Shown: positions 9,805-18,382, counted from the stretch's first letter. The stretch: DNA of 64,000 bases from Croceivirga sp. (GCA_028284665.1 JANQRG010000030.1:1-64000), one strand, 5' to 3'. The notes: a model not told the origin generated them from the letters alone. Translations and numbers: made by a program.

Positions 9805-10440
9805 ATGTCAACAAAAATAGTTATCCTAATAATTGGTGCAGTACTCATCGTAATTGCAATACTTGGCAGTAGTAAAGGCAGCTCCGGCAAAAAGCTGCTT
9901 AACAGCACATTCGCAGTACTTTTCGGAATTACCGGCCTGTTAATGATGATTTTTGGCAGCTATTCGTCGGATTTTGTCAATTACAATACCCAAATGGAAC
10001 AGGTTTCCATCGGGAAAAAGTTAAAGATTACCGGTCCGGTAGATGCAGTGAAGGTGGTGTATCCGATAGATCAGGACTCCATAGATTGCCGTATTCTAAC
10101 CATGGGGGTGTATCCTGAATCCCATGAAAAAGATATTTGGGTAATTATCAGACCTACAGATGATAGGTATTATCCGCAATCGGATCATACCAATACTTCC
10201 TACAAAAGAGATGGCGAATGGCAGGTGGTTACCCGTTTCGGTGGCGATAAGGGAGAGGCCTACGATTTGATCATTTATGAAGCAGATGCTACCGCCTCGG
10301 CCTTCTTCAGTGCTACCATAGCACAATGGAAGGAAGCGGACGATTATCCCGGGCTCCAACTGGAAGAAATGCCTGCCGGGGCCAAAGAAGTAGAACGCCT
10401 GGTCATTTATACAAGGAAAAACTGCCGAGGAGTTTTTTAG
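9805..10440 (+). CDS. Unknown membrane-anchored protein within the glucan locus
   Basis: 211 residues. Two hydrophobic segments are visible (about 5-22 and 33-52). A soluble domain of about 155 residues follows, probably outside the membrane, with no motif that I recognise. An AGGAAG purine stretch precedes the ATG, which is unusual here. The gene lies between the two GPH symporters (43 and 56 bases spacing), so co-transcription is likely. A partner or accessory of the transporters is a guess from position only. Confidence 0.8.
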   Translation: MSTKIVILIIGAVLIVIAILGSSKGSSGKKLLNSTFAVLFGITGLLMMIFGSYSSDFVNYNTQMEQVSIGKKLKITGPVDAVKVVYPIDQDSIDCRILTMGVYPESHEKDIWVIIRPTDDRYYPQSDHTNTSYKRDGEWQVVTRFGGDKGEAYDLIIYEADATASAFFSATIAQWKEADDYPGLQLEEMPAGAKEVERLVIYTRKNCRGVF

Positions 10441-10496
10441 TAACTATAACCAAAAATGATTTGATACATGTTTAACAAAACCAATAGCTCGCAATA

Positions 10497-11918
10497 ATGC
10501 TTACAGCTCATAAAGATGGTGTTCCTTTTGGTCAAAAGTTAGCTTTTGGCATTGGAATGTTCGCCAACCAAATGTTCCCTGCCATTCTTACGATCTTTAT
10601 GGTTGTTCTTGTTGAAGATCTGGGATTTCCAGGATGGATGTGGTCGCTCATCTATTTTTTTCCAAGGATCTTCGACGCAATAACTGATCCTATTATGGGC
10701 TTTATCTCAGATAATACCAAATCGAAATGGGGAAGGCGAAAGCAATATGTTTTTATCGGTGGACTGTTAATGGGGGTGGGCTTTATTTTTATGTGGCAGC
10801 TCTATGCAGAAGATACTTTGCAATACAATTTTTGGTATTTCTTTCTTTGGTCCATCGTCTTTTATCTGGGGTTGACCTTTTTTAGCGTTCCCTATGTCGC
10901 TATGGGGTATGAAATGAGTGACGATTTTCATGAACGGACCAATATCATGGCCATAGCGCAATGGATAGGACAATGGGCTTGGGTGATTGCGCCTTGGTTT
11001 TGGGTTATTATGTATGATCCGGAATGGTTTCCTTCAGCTGATGTTGCTGTCCGCGAACTGGCCATTTGGGTGGCTATTCCCTGTGCAATTTGTGCTTTGG
11101 TTCCGGCAATCTTCATTAGAAGTAAATCAACACTTCATGAAAAATATGAGCCCTTAAATGCGGCGAATATTGGAAATAGTCTAAAAAAAATAATTGAGAG
11201 CTTCAAAGAGGCTTTTAAGATCAAACAGTTTAGAAAGTTATGTGTCGCCACTTTCCTGATCTTTAACGCATTTAATACTGTTGCAGCGCTTACATTTTTT
11301 GTTGTCGTATACAAATTGTTTAATGGTGATGCTGACGCCTCGGGTATCTGGGTGTCCTTATTTGGTTGTTTGGGCGCATTAGGTACTACTTTTATTGTGA
11401 TTCCAACAATTGCTTGGATGGCTAAGGTTATGGGCAAGAAAAAAGCATTTATGGTGGCGCAAGCCATTTCAATTGTAGGCTATATTATGTTGTACTTTCT
11501 CTTCATTCCGGGGAAACCCTGGATGTATATCATAGGCTTACCTTTCTTTTCCTTCGGAATAGGGAGTTTGTTCACCATAATGATGTCTATGACCGCAGAT
11601 GTTATAGATATTGATGAATTGAATTCCGGGAAACGACGAGAAGGTATTTTTGGGGCTATTTACTGGTGGATGGTTAAAGTGGGTTTTGCCATAGCCGGTG
11701 CGCTAAGTGGTATTATCATAGCAATAGTTGGCTTTAACCCGGATCTCGCTACTACTGAACAACAACCTGCCGTAGACGGATTACTTGCTTTCTTTTGCTT
11801 TTTCCCTATGGCCGGAACAATTGTAGCTATGCTCGTTATGAGGAAGTATGATGTGTCGGAAAAGCGAGCTAATGAAATACGCCTGGAACTTGAGAAAAGA
11901 AAGGCAGTAGCAGCTTAA
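10497..11918 (+). CDS. Second GPH-family sugar:cation symporter
   Basis: 473 residues, about 12 membrane helices, with the GPH loop PRIFDAITDPIMGFISDNTKSKWGRRKQY near residues 57-85 and MSMTADVIDIDELNSGKRREG in the second half, parallel to the first symporter. It should import beta-glucan oligosaccharides into the cytoplasm, feeding the signal-less GH17s and the phosphorylase. It differs from its paralog in the N-terminus and the central loop, consistent with separate substrates rather than a recent duplication. Confidence 0.9.
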   Translation: MLTAHKDGVPFGQKLAFGIGMFANQMFPAILTIFMVVLVEDLGFPGWMWSLIYFFPRIFDAITDPIMGFISDNTKSKWGRRKQYVFIGGLLMGVGFIFMWQLYAEDTLQYNFWYFFLWSIVFYLGLTFFSVPYVAMGYEMSDDFHERTNIMAIAQWIGQWAWVIAPWFWVIMYDPEWFPSADVAVRELAIWVAIPCAICALVPAIFIRSKSTLHEKYEPLNAANIGNSLKKIIESFKEAFKIKQFRKLCVATFLIFNAFNTVAALTFFVVVYKLFNGDADASGIWVSLFGCLGALGTTFIVIPTIAWMAKVMGKKKAFMVAQAISIVGYIMLYFLFIPGKPWMYIIGLPFFSFGIGSLFTIMMSMTADVIDIDELNSGKRREGIFGAIYWWMVKVGFAIAGALSGIIIAIVGFNPDLATTEQQPAVDGLLAFFCFFPMAGTIVAMLVMRKYDVSEKRANEIRLELEKRKAVAA

Positions 11919-11974
11919 TTTTATGTATTGCAATTAAGGAAGTTGAATAACCAATAATACTCGAAGTATAAATT

Positions 11975-12859
11975 ATGTCTTACAAAGCAGAGCGATTTCT
12001 TACCCTGGCTTCTTTGGATTATGCCGGAAAAACAGAAAAGGAACTAAAAAGTTTATGTCGGGAAATGCTGAAGGAAGGAATGCACGGCCTGTGCTTCAGC
12101 CCTTATATGGAAGGGCAACAACCTGGAGATCAAATCTCAGAAGATCAGATTCGAAGACGCATGGAGATCATTGCTCCCTATACCCGATGGATCCGATCCT
12201 TTTCCTGTACCGATGGGAATGAAAGTATACCCAAAATCGCCAGAGAATTTGGTATAAAAACATTGGTAGGGGCTTGGTTGGGAGATGACCCCGACATCAA
12301 CGAACGGGAAGTAGAAGGTCTTATTGAATTGGCCAATGAAGGCTATGTGGATATTGCCGCCGTAGGCAACGAGGTGATGTATCGCGGAGACCTTACCGAA
12401 GAAGAACTATTAGGGTTTATCCATAGAGCCAAGGAGTCCATCACCGAAGTGCCTGTTGGTTATGTGGATGCTTATTATGAGTTTAGTGAACGTCCCAGGA
12501 TTACAGAGGTCTGTGATGTGATTTTAGCCAATTGCTATCCTTTTTGGGAGGGATGTGACCTGGATTACTCTTTGTTGTACATGAAAGATATGTATCATAA
12601 GGCTGCTCGGGCGGGTAATGGTAAAAAGGTAATTATCTCCGAAACGGGCTGGCCCAGTCAGGGGACAAATCTGGAAGGTGCATATCCTTCTTTAGCAAAC
12701 TTCCTGAAATACTTTATGAACGCCCAAAAATGGTCCCAGGAAGAGGATATAGAGATCTTTTATTTTTCTTCTTTTGATGAATCATGGAAGGTGGGAGCAG
12801 AAGGAGATGTTGGCGCATTTTGGGGCTTATGGGATAGCAAGGAGAAGCTCAAATTCTAG
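11975..12859 (+). CDS. Short cytoplasmic GH17-family glycosidase
   Basis: 294 residues with no signal peptide. GH17 catalytic glutamates are E133 (AVGNEV) and E223 (SETGWP). The N-terminus (LTLASLDYAGKTEKELK) and short length resemble the compact, fungal Scw/Bgl2-like branch of GH17 (COG5309 type) rather than the two larger GH17s upstream. It is the last gene of the cluster, 56 bases after the second symporter. It probably trims imported beta-1,3-linked oligosaccharides; transglycosylation is also possible in this family. Confidence 0.86.
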   Translation: MSYKAERFLTLASLDYAGKTEKELKSLCREMLKEGMHGLCFSPYMEGQQPGDQISEDQIRRRMEIIAPYTRWIRSFSCTDGNESIPKIAREFGIKTLVGAWLGDDPDINEREVEGLIELANEGYVDIAAVGNEVMYRGDLTEEELLGFIHRAKESITEVPVGYVDAYYEFSERPRITEVCDVILANCYPFWEGCDLDYSLLYMKDMYHKAARAGNGKKVIISETGWPSQGTNLEGAYPSLANFLKYFMNAQKWSQEEDIEIFYFSSFDESWKVGAEGDVGAFWGLWDSKEKLKF

Positions 12860-12907
12860 AGTTCCCATTGGTTTTTAGATTTGGAGGTGCATACTATCTT
12901 TTGAAGA

Positions 12908-12926
12908 ATAGCCGCTAGGTGGCTAT
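12908..12926 (+). terminator. Hairpin after the glucan-utilisation operon
   Basis: ATAGCCGC-TAG-GTGGCTAT forms an 8-bp stem (one G-T pair) with a 3-base loop, 49 bases after the last GH17 stop. Only a weak T-rich tail follows, so it is a likely but imperfect terminator. The rest of the 251-base gap up to 13110 holds the promoter of the next gene and nothing else that I recognise. Confidence 0.45.
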
Positions 12927-13037
12927 TTAATCGGTTTGTATTGGGTGAAAAAGCGCTGAGTATCTCCGTGAAGGTGCCTATTCTTGAGATACTTAAACTT
13001 CAATTTTCTTTACCCTAACAATTCTTTTACCTTTCGT

Positions 13038-13069
13038 TTGTTTCTCCCCGGGCTTTTCAACTAATTTTG
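13038..13069 (+). promoter_or_regulatory. Promoter: TTG-N21-TAATTTTG
   Basis: A -33 TTG (13038-13040) and a perfect -7 box TAATTTTG (13062-13069) lie 41 bases before the ATG at 13111. This matches the Bacteroidetes sigma-A promoter pattern and starts a new transcription unit after the glucan locus. Confidence 0.55.
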
Positions 13070-13110
13070 CAGCAACTGCATTCAGCAGTATAACCAACCG
13101 AACTCCACAG

Positions 13111-13710
13111 ATGAGTGAGTTTTTCAAAGCCGAACTCAAAGACAAGTTTTTGCAATACGCCTCAGAACGTGACGATTATTTTGAGACAGGATTGCTTTAT
13201 GATGAGTTTTTAAGGCCAAACTATAGTTTGGCATATGTGGAAAAACGGATTCAGGAGATCATAGAGTTTGATCCTAACCTCCTGGACATCATGAGTGGGA
13301 ACGGTATGAAGATTTTCATGTTATCTTCAACGGCCTACACCCCCGACTTTTTGGAAGAAGGAGGTTTTACCAACCGCTATATTCAGGAAGAAGAAAAATG
13401 GGACACTTTTCTGGAACAACTTGCTAGTACGCGCAAGCTCTCCGCACAAGAAAAATCAGGTCTTGATAAAACAAAGAAAAAGGCGTATCGCAGGGAACGG
13501 ATTTTACTATTCAGTTTAATAGGAGCTGTGGCTACGAGTTTCTTGTTTACAATTTTTAGCCTTTTAACACCACTTTTCACAGAAAAAACCTATTTAAGCG
13601 TACGGGAATTCGAAACAAGAATGCAAACCCTGGAAGCGGAAAACGGGTATCTTCGGGAACAACTTGAGGCCATTCAAAACGAGCTTAGTAAAAAGGATAG
13701 TGTGCACTAA
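13111..13710 (+). CDS. Unknown protein with one membrane helix and C-terminal coiled coil
   Basis: 199 residues. Residues 1-125 are charged and helical, with a basic stretch (KTKKKAYRRER) just before a single membrane helix at 131-152. Residues 163-195 look like a coiled coil (EFETRMQTLEAENGYLREQLEAIQNEL). By the positive-inside rule the N-terminal domain faces the cytoplasm and the coiled coil the periplasm. I do not recognise the family. It has its own promoter and no obvious functional link with its neighbours. Confidence 0.8.
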   Translation: MSEFFKAELKDKFLQYASERDDYFETGLLYDEFLRPNYSLAYVEKRIQEIIEFDPNLLDIMSGNGMKIFMLSSTAYTPDFLEEGGFTNRYIQEEEKWDTFLEQLASTRKLSAQEKSGLDKTKKKAYRRERILLFSLIGAVATSFLFTIFSLLTPLFTEKTYLSVREFETRMQTLEAENGYLREQLEAIQNELSKKDSVH

Positions 13711-14036
13711 TAACCGCTTGCTGACTTTTGAAGACTAACGCGCAACACTCCACAGATCTTACCTACTACCGTCAATACACTCAAGACATTACCATTAGTG
13801 CGCGATCGCAATAGAGCAGGGACCATACCCCCAATGGAAAAGGTGCCATAAAATGTCGGGGCACCGGTATTTATCGTAGAATTTAAGTTTTATTTAGTAG
13901 ATTTCCATTGGCTATATATTTATATTGCCATCGAAATATTCGGGGTATCTAAACGGCAGGAGGAACGAAATAGTGAAAAATTTCATAAATATAGAACATT
14001 GATACACCCATAAATCTAAGGTATGGAGATGATGCC
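13711..14036. other. Intergenic gap with one hairpin
   Basis: About 330 bases without a gene. The only structure seen is GGTGCC (13842-13847) paired with GGCACC (13860-13865) over a 12-base loop, without a T-run. The stretch from about 13880 on is AT-rich. No small ORF or RNA gene could be supported. Confidence 0.4.
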
Positions 14037-14064
14037 TTGGATTAGTTGTTGATTTATAACTTTA
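14037..14064 (+). promoter_or_regulatory. Promoter: TTG-N17-TAACTTTA
   Basis: A TTG at 14037-14039 and a -7-like TAACTTTA at 14057-14064 (one mismatch to TAnnTTTG), 7 bases before the ATG at 14072. The resulting leader would be very short. Confidence 0.45.
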
Positions 14065-14071
14065 AACAAAA

Positions 14072-14299
14072 ATGACTGCAGATTTACTGGAAAAAGCGAA
14101 CGAATTTGAAAACAGGACCCTGAGCCATATGTCCACCAGTGACAGGGTCGCAGCTTCCCGGGAGGCCAAACAACTTATTTTAGCCATTAACGAAATATAT
14201 AAAAAGACAAAAGATGGCAACTTAATGGATATTATGAAGCGCCTAACCGTGAAAAAGCGAAAGATTGAAAAACGGTTAAAAGGTAATCCGTTAACCTAA
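14072..14299 (+). CDS. Small helical, strongly basic conserved-type protein
   Basis: 75 residues, predicted all-helical, with a very basic second half (MKRLTVKKRKIEKRLKGNP). No Cys, signal or membrane segment. It is a compact single-gene unit with its own promoter and a strong terminator, which argues that it is real. The basic character could mean nucleic-acid or ribosome binding, but the function is unknown. Confidence 0.75.
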   Translation: MTADLLEKANEFENRTLSHMSTSDRVAASREAKQLILAINEIYKKTKDGNLMDIMKRLTVKKRKIEKRLKGNPLT

Positions 14300-14309
14300 T
14301 AAAACTGAC

Positions 14310-14340
14310 AAAGCCCGTCTGTAATAAGCGGGCTTTTTTT
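14310..14340 (+). terminator. Rho-independent terminator
   Basis: AAAGCCCG (14310-14317) pairs perfectly with CGGGCTTT (14329-14336) over an 11-base loop and runs into seven or more T residues. It closes the 75-codon gene 11 bases after its stop codon. Confidence 0.9.
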
Positions 14341-14398
14341 ACTTTTATAGAAGGTAGTCTAAACCTAACCGAACTACGTCTTTTTTTACTAACCGAAT

Positions 14399-14406
14399 TA
14401 ACTTTG
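14399..14406 (+). promoter_or_regulatory. -7 box TAACTTTG immediately before the start codon
   Basis: A perfect TAnnTTTG ends 5 bases before the ATG at 14412. If used, transcription would begin at or very near the start codon, giving a leaderless mRNA. No clear -33 TTG; the upstream stretch is a T-run. Confidence 0.45.
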
Positions 14407-14411
14407 ATTGT

Positions 14412-15275
14412 ATGAATACCAGGATTCACAACTGCTTTGTTGCTTTAACCATGATCTTTTCAACAACAATAATTATGGGGCAGGAAAGGCTTGGGGGGCT
14501 GGCCCTCTATACTGTTCGGGACGATATGGCCAAGGATGCGGTAGCAACCTTAGAGGCAGTGGCAGCCACCGGATATTCTTATATCGAAGCTGCGGGATAT
14601 GAAAAAGGCAAATACTATGGTATGACACCCTCAGAATTCAAGGAAACGTTGGCGCAACGTGGTTTAAAACCCGTTAGCACGCATCAAAGTTCCGTTACCT
14701 TAAAAAATGCAGAGGAACAACTAGCTTCGGCAAAAGAGGTAGGCTTCACTTTTTTTGTGGTGCCTATTCCGCCTATGGGCATGTTTACCTATGATCGATC
14801 CACGATGACAATGGGGATGAAAGGGACCGTAGAGGATTTAGCCAAAATTCTTAATGAATTAGGGGAAAAGGCTGCGGCTAACGGATTGCAGCTTTTATAC
14901 CACAATCACGATTTTGAGTTTAGGCCCAATGAAGAGGGGATTATTCCCATAGACTATTTGCTTGAACATACCAACCCGGATTACGTAAATTTCGAAATTG
15001 ATCTGTTTTGGGCGGTCAAAGCAGGTGCGGATCCATTAACCTACTTTGAGAAGTATCCTGGCCGTTTTAAAGCCTGGCATGTAAAGGATATGAGCGAAAA
15101 TGGCCGGTTCGCTCCTGTAGGAAAGGGAACTATAGATTTTGGAAGGATCCTTCAGCAGAAGAAACTGTCAGGCATGCAATACTACTTTGTGGAGCAGGAT
15201 ATGACATTTGATCAAACGCCTATGGAGGTGATTAAAATAAGTCATCAGGGTTTAAAGGATATCGGGTTTGATTGA
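14412..15275 (+). CDS. Exported sugar phosphate isomerase/epimerase-like TIM barrel
   Basis: 287 residues. An N-terminal hydrophobic segment ending around residue 22 (IIMGQERL) looks like a signal peptide. The rest is a xylose-isomerase-like (AP endonuclease 2 superfamily) barrel. Candidate metal and catalytic residues are seen in LLYHNHDFEF, NFEIDLFW, WHVKDM and YFVEQD. Exported members of this family are common in Bacteroidetes and are thought to act on keto-sugars or inositol-like compounds, but true substrates are rarely known. It stands alone, 136 bases before the response regulator gene, and may be unrelated to the glucan locus. Confidence 0.85.
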   Translation: MNTRIHNCFVALTMIFSTTIIMGQERLGGLALYTVRDDMAKDAVATLEAVAATGYSYIEAAGYEKGKYYGMTPSEFKETLAQRGLKPVSTHQSSVTLKNAEEQLASAKEVGFTFFVVPIPPMGMFTYDRSTMTMGMKGTVEDLAKILNELGEKAAANGLQLLYHNHDFEFRPNEEGIIPIDYLLEHTNPDYVNFEIDLFWAVKAGADPLTYFEKYPGRFKAWHVKDMSENGRFAPVGKGTIDFGRILQQKKLSGMQYYFVEQDMTFDQTPMEVIKISHQGLKDIGFD

Positions 15276-15411
15276 TCTTGGAATTGACCAGGTTTCTGCT
15301 TAAATAATCAATGTGCCGGGATATGGGTGCATATGTATTTCTCCATCCCTGGAAAGATGGTAAGCATGAATTTTACGCCAATCAATTGGTAAAGCCAATG
15401 AAGATTAGCTT

Positions 15412-16206
15412 ATGGGATACAATGTACTTATTGTTGACGATGAACGCGAAGCTTTAAACAGATTGCAACTTCATCTGGAAAAGTTTTCGGACCTGGATAC
15501 CATTACCGCCTGTACAAATGGCAAAGAAGCCTTGGCCCATATTGCTACGCAAAGACCTGATATAGCATTCCTGGATATCGAGATGCCGGAATTAAACGGT
15601 ATTGAAGTAGTACAGCGCTGTAAACCGCCCTATCCCTATTTTGTATTTGTAACCGCGTATAACACCTATGCTATTGAAGCCTTCGAACAAAATGCGATAG
15701 ATTATATCCTAAAACCTTACGACCCGGAACGAATTACCAAAGCCCTTCATAAGACCTTTCAAATACTAAAGAAGGACGAATTGGCGGACACTGCTGCGCA
15801 GTATCAACAATTGATAAGTGCCTTTGCGGAAAACGCGGTTCATGATCCGCAGAGAGCATACATCAGACGGATTGCGGTAAAGTCCATAGGTAAAACGGTC
15901 TTCATCAATGTGGACCACATCCTACAAATTGAAGGTGCCGATCAATATGTAGAGGTTGTTACGGAAGAAAAGCAATTTACAGTCCGTGAATCTATGGACA
16001 AACTGGAAAAAACACTGGATCCCGAAAAGTTTTTCCGGACTCATAGATCCTGTATTGTCAATATTGAGATGGTATCTGCTATTGAAAATGTAGATAAGCA
16101 CAGCAGTTTAGTGGTATTGAAAAACGGTAAAAAAGTAAAACTTGCTAATAGTAGAAAATCTGATTTCCAGAAATGGATGTATGGCGGTTTTACTGCGAAA
16201 GGCTAA
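15412..16206 (+). CDS. LytTR-family response regulator
   Basis: 264 residues. The receiver domain (1-125) has the acidic pair D9/D10 (LIVDDE), phospho-acceptor D55 (FLDIEMPELNG), T/Y switch residues (FVTAYNTYAIEAF) and K in LKPYD. A LytTR DNA-binding domain follows (about 155-255: IGKTVFINVDHILQIEGADQYVEV, FFRTHRSCIVNI, VKLANSRKSDF). Its likely partner is the LytS-type kinase at 17294, encoded in the same direction but separated by two small exported proteins. The target genes are unknown. Confidence 0.93.
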   Translation: MGYNVLIVDDEREALNRLQLHLEKFSDLDTITACTNGKEALAHIATQRPDIAFLDIEMPELNGIEVVQRCKPPYPYFVFVTAYNTYAIEAFEQNAIDYILKPYDPERITKALHKTFQILKKDELADTAAQYQQLISAFAENAVHDPQRAYIRRIAVKSIGKTVFINVDHILQIEGADQYVEVVTEEKQFTVRESMDKLEKTLDPEKFFRTHRSCIVNIEMVSAIENVDKHSSLVVLKNGKKVKLANSRKSDFQKWMYGGFTAKG

Positions 16207-16281
16207 AGCAGGCACATAAATTGAAGTTTTTTCCCTCTCGATTTTCCGCCTTTTACAACACTGCTTCCTGAACTACCCACT

Positions 16282-16297
16282 TCCCGCTTTTGCGGGA
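16282..16297 (+). terminator. Hairpin between response regulator and downstream genes
   Basis: TCCCGC-TTTT-GCGGGA, a perfect 6-bp stem with a 4-base loop, followed by the mixed sequence TTATTCCTC. It could end or attenuate transcription from the regulator gene before the NTF2-DOMON-kinase unit. Confidence 0.45.
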
Positions 16298-16339
16298 TTA
16301 TTCCTCTAGGTAAGTTCGCCTAACATTAAAATTAAAATC

Positions 16340-16768
16340 ATGAAGATCAAAAATTTTTTAAGCGTATTGCTGTTCAGCCTATTCGCTTTCGGAGCGGTCA
16401 AAGCGCAGGATGCCAAAAAAGACATTAAAAAGGTTGCCGCCAATTTTGTTAAAGGAGCTGATGTTCAAAGCCCGGAATTGTTAAAAGCCGTAATGGAGGA
16501 GAATTCGCTTCAGTATGTGCTCATTGGAGGGAAGTTCAACACCTTTTCTGCCGAGCAGTACATTACTATGGTGGAAGAAAAGAAATTGGGAGGTAAACCC
16601 AGAAAGATCACCTATAAACATGCCGAGCTGCTAAGCGATAACCTTGCAGTAGTGGTCTTGAACGCAGTAAGTTCCGAGTACGACTTTTTGTACCAGCTTT
16701 CCATGGCAAAATCGAATACAGGCAAATGGGAAATTGTTGGGGTAACTACGGAAATTAAGGGCGTCTAA
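16340..16768 (+). CDS. Exported NTF2-like small protein
   Basis: 142 residues with a cleavable signal peptide (SVLLFSLFAFGAVKAQ, cut near residue 22). The mature part has the helix-then-curved-sheet pattern of NTF2/SnoaL-like folds, close to the lumazine-binding-like or DUF4440 branch (VAANFVKGAD, then ALLSDNLAVVVLNAV and GKWEIVGVTTEI). No catalytic residues are evident. Its stop is 1 base from the next start, so it forms a unit with the DOMON protein and the kinase. It may sense or bind a small ligand in the periplasm. Confidence 0.75.
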   Translation: MKIKNFLSVLLFSLFAFGAVKAQDAKKDIKKVAANFVKGADVQSPELLKAVMEENSLQYVLIGGKFNTFSAEQYITMVEEKKLGGKPRKITYKHAELLSDNLAVVVLNAVSSEYDFLYQLSMAKSNTGKWEIVGVTTEIKGV

Positions 16769-16769
16769 C

Positions 16770-17282
16770 ATGAGGAGCATAATATCTTTTTGCTGTATTG
16801 CCATATGCTGTCTCTTATCTGCTGGTCTTTACGGCCAGCAGGTAATTAGCGCCCAGGGAATGTCATTTACTTATCGTATGGAAAAGGATATGCTTCGGTG
16901 TACATTACAGGCAAAAACCAAGGGCTGGGTTGGTGTTGGGTTTAATACCAAAAACAGTATTGTGGGTAGTGATTTATACCTTTTTAATATCATTAACAAT
17001 AAGGCTTCAGGCGTGGATCTCTATGTAAAGAGCGCAGGAAATCCATTAAAAGACATGGAGTTAGGCGGGAAAAGCACTTTTAGGATCCTGGAAGCTACGG
17101 AAGGTGAAAATACCACCAGGGTGCAATTCACAATTCCGTTAAATTCCGGGGATTCTTATGATTTTGTCCACAAAGTAGGAGAACAGTACTGGATCATTCT
17201 TGCCTATTCTGTAGCGGATGATTTTGGACATCACTCCAGGGTACGAAAACATCTACCCTTTACCCTTGAAGCTATACACTGA
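16770..17282 (+). CDS. Exported DOMON-domain protein
   Basis: 170 residues, signal peptide to about residue 23 (LLSAGLYGQQ). The mature protein reads as a DOMON domain: KGWVGVGFNT, SDLYLFNI, DLYVKSAGNPLKDMELGG, ILAYSVADDFGHHSR. DOMON domains are beta-sandwiches that bind heme or sugars, often next to redox proteins. The HH in DFGHHSR could supply ligands. Lying 1 base after the NTF2-like gene and 11 bases before the kinase gene, it is a good candidate for a periplasmic input protein of the two-component system; this is inference. Confidence 0.82.
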   Translation: MRSIISFCCIAICCLLSAGLYGQQVISAQGMSFTYRMEKDMLRCTLQAKTKGWVGVGFNTKNSIVGSDLYLFNIINNKASGVDLYVKSAGNPLKDMELGGKSTFRILEATEGENTTRVQFTIPLNSGDSYDFVHKVGEQYWIILAYSVADDFGHHSRVRKHLPFTLEAIH

Positions 17283-17293
17283 AGTGTTCATTT

Positions 17294-18382
17294 TTGTACC
17301 TTTTGATAGTGTTTAGTAAACAAAGGAAGAGAAATATAGCGATCCACGTGATCTGGGTTATTGCAGCGCTATTTACAAGTACGCAGCTCTACCTGAAAAC
17401 CGTGGATGCTGGAGGCAAAGATAGCTGGGGGCAACTCTTTGTGGTACAGCTATTGGTTTGGAGCATCTGGGGGTTTCTTAGCCCTTTGATCTTCTGGTTG
17501 GGGAAACGTTTCCGAATAGATCGGCAAACGTATTATAGTGGCGCATTACTACATATTGCCTTTGCCGTCATTTTAGTGCTGTTGTATTTGGCAGTGTACT
17601 CCGTGATCTGGAATCTTTTAGGTATTGGAGCCCTGCAGTGGGAAGTCTTCTGGCAATACTTTAAGATCTTTTTTCTCAATCTTTTCCACTGGCACTTTTT
17701 CATTTATATGGCAATAATCGGAGTGGCGCACGCCATAGTATTCCAAAAAGAATCCAGGGAGCGACAAGATGCGGCGGTTGCTTTGGAAAAACAACTCCTG
17801 CTTAGTGAGTTGAATACGTTAAAGTCTCAGTTATCCCCACATTTCTTGTTCAATACTTTAAATAACGTTATCAGCACGGTAGAGCAGGGAAAGTCTGAGA
17901 TAGCGTCAGGAATGCTGTCTCGGTTGGGTGCTTTTTTAAGATGTATTTTGGAAGAGTCCAAACACCAGCTCATTCCTTTGGAGAAAGAGATAGAATATAT
18001 TCACCAGTATTTGGAAATTGAACGATTCAGGAATAAACAACTCGAGGTGGCCATTCACAAAAAGCGAGAGCTGTTGAAACATAGGGTCCCTAATTTTATC
18101 TTGCAGCCGCTGGTTGAGAATGCCATTAAACACGGCATTTCAAAATCGAAGGAGGCAAATCGTATCGAAATAGGCATGGAACGGGAAGCGGACTATCTAA
18201 AGCTTTGGGTCTATAATGAAGGAACGGAATTAGACAATACGAGTAAACTTCACAGTGAAGGCGTTGGCCTTGCGAACACTAAATCCCGCTTGGCTTTTGT
18301 GTATGGTGATAAAGCCTCTTTTGAGTTGGTCCCTGTCAATACCGGGGTAGTTGCAGAAATTACAATTCCTTTTACGTACTAG
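17294..18382 (+). CDS. LytS-type sensor histidine kinase (His_kinase family)
   Basis: About 362 residues with four membrane helices in the first 150, then a coiled linker, the phospho-acceptor H183 in LSPHFLFNTLNNV (PF06580-type box), and an ATP-binding domain with N-box LQPLVENAIKHGI and G-box EGVGLANTKSRL. The membrane part has no large periplasmic domain, so a signal may come from a partner protein. There is no ATG near the start; translation begins at TTG 17294 or GTG 17309. It is the presumed partner of the LytTR regulator upstream. Confidence 0.92.
   Translation: MYLLIVFSKQRKRNIAIHVIWVIAALFTSTQLYLKTVDAGGKDSWGQLFVVQLLVWSIWGFLSPLIFWLGKRFRIDRQTYYSGALLHIAFAVILVLLYLAVYSVIWNLLGIGALQWEVFWQYFKIFFLNLFHWHFFIYMAIIGVAHAIVFQKESRERQDAAVALEKQLLLSELNTLKSQLSPHFLFNTLNNVISTVEQGKSEIASGMLSRLGAFLRCILEESKHQLIPLEKEIEYIHQYLEIERFRNKQLEVAIHKKRELLKHRVPNFILQPLVENAIKHGISKSKEANRIEIGMEREADYLKLWVYNEGTELDNTSKLHSEGVGLANTKSRLAFVYGDKASFELVPVNTGVVAEITIPFTY

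Noticed and set aside
9326-9814. A 162-codon minus-strand frame opposite the first GPH symporter
   Set aside because: It lies almost wholly antisense to a well-supported transporter gene, has low-complexity Ser/Ile-rich composition and no recognisable domain or promoter.
13842-13865. GGTGCC/GGCACC hairpin as a terminator of the 199-aa protein gene
   Set aside because: It lies 130 bases after the stop and has no T-run, so it is only mentioned as a structure in the gap.
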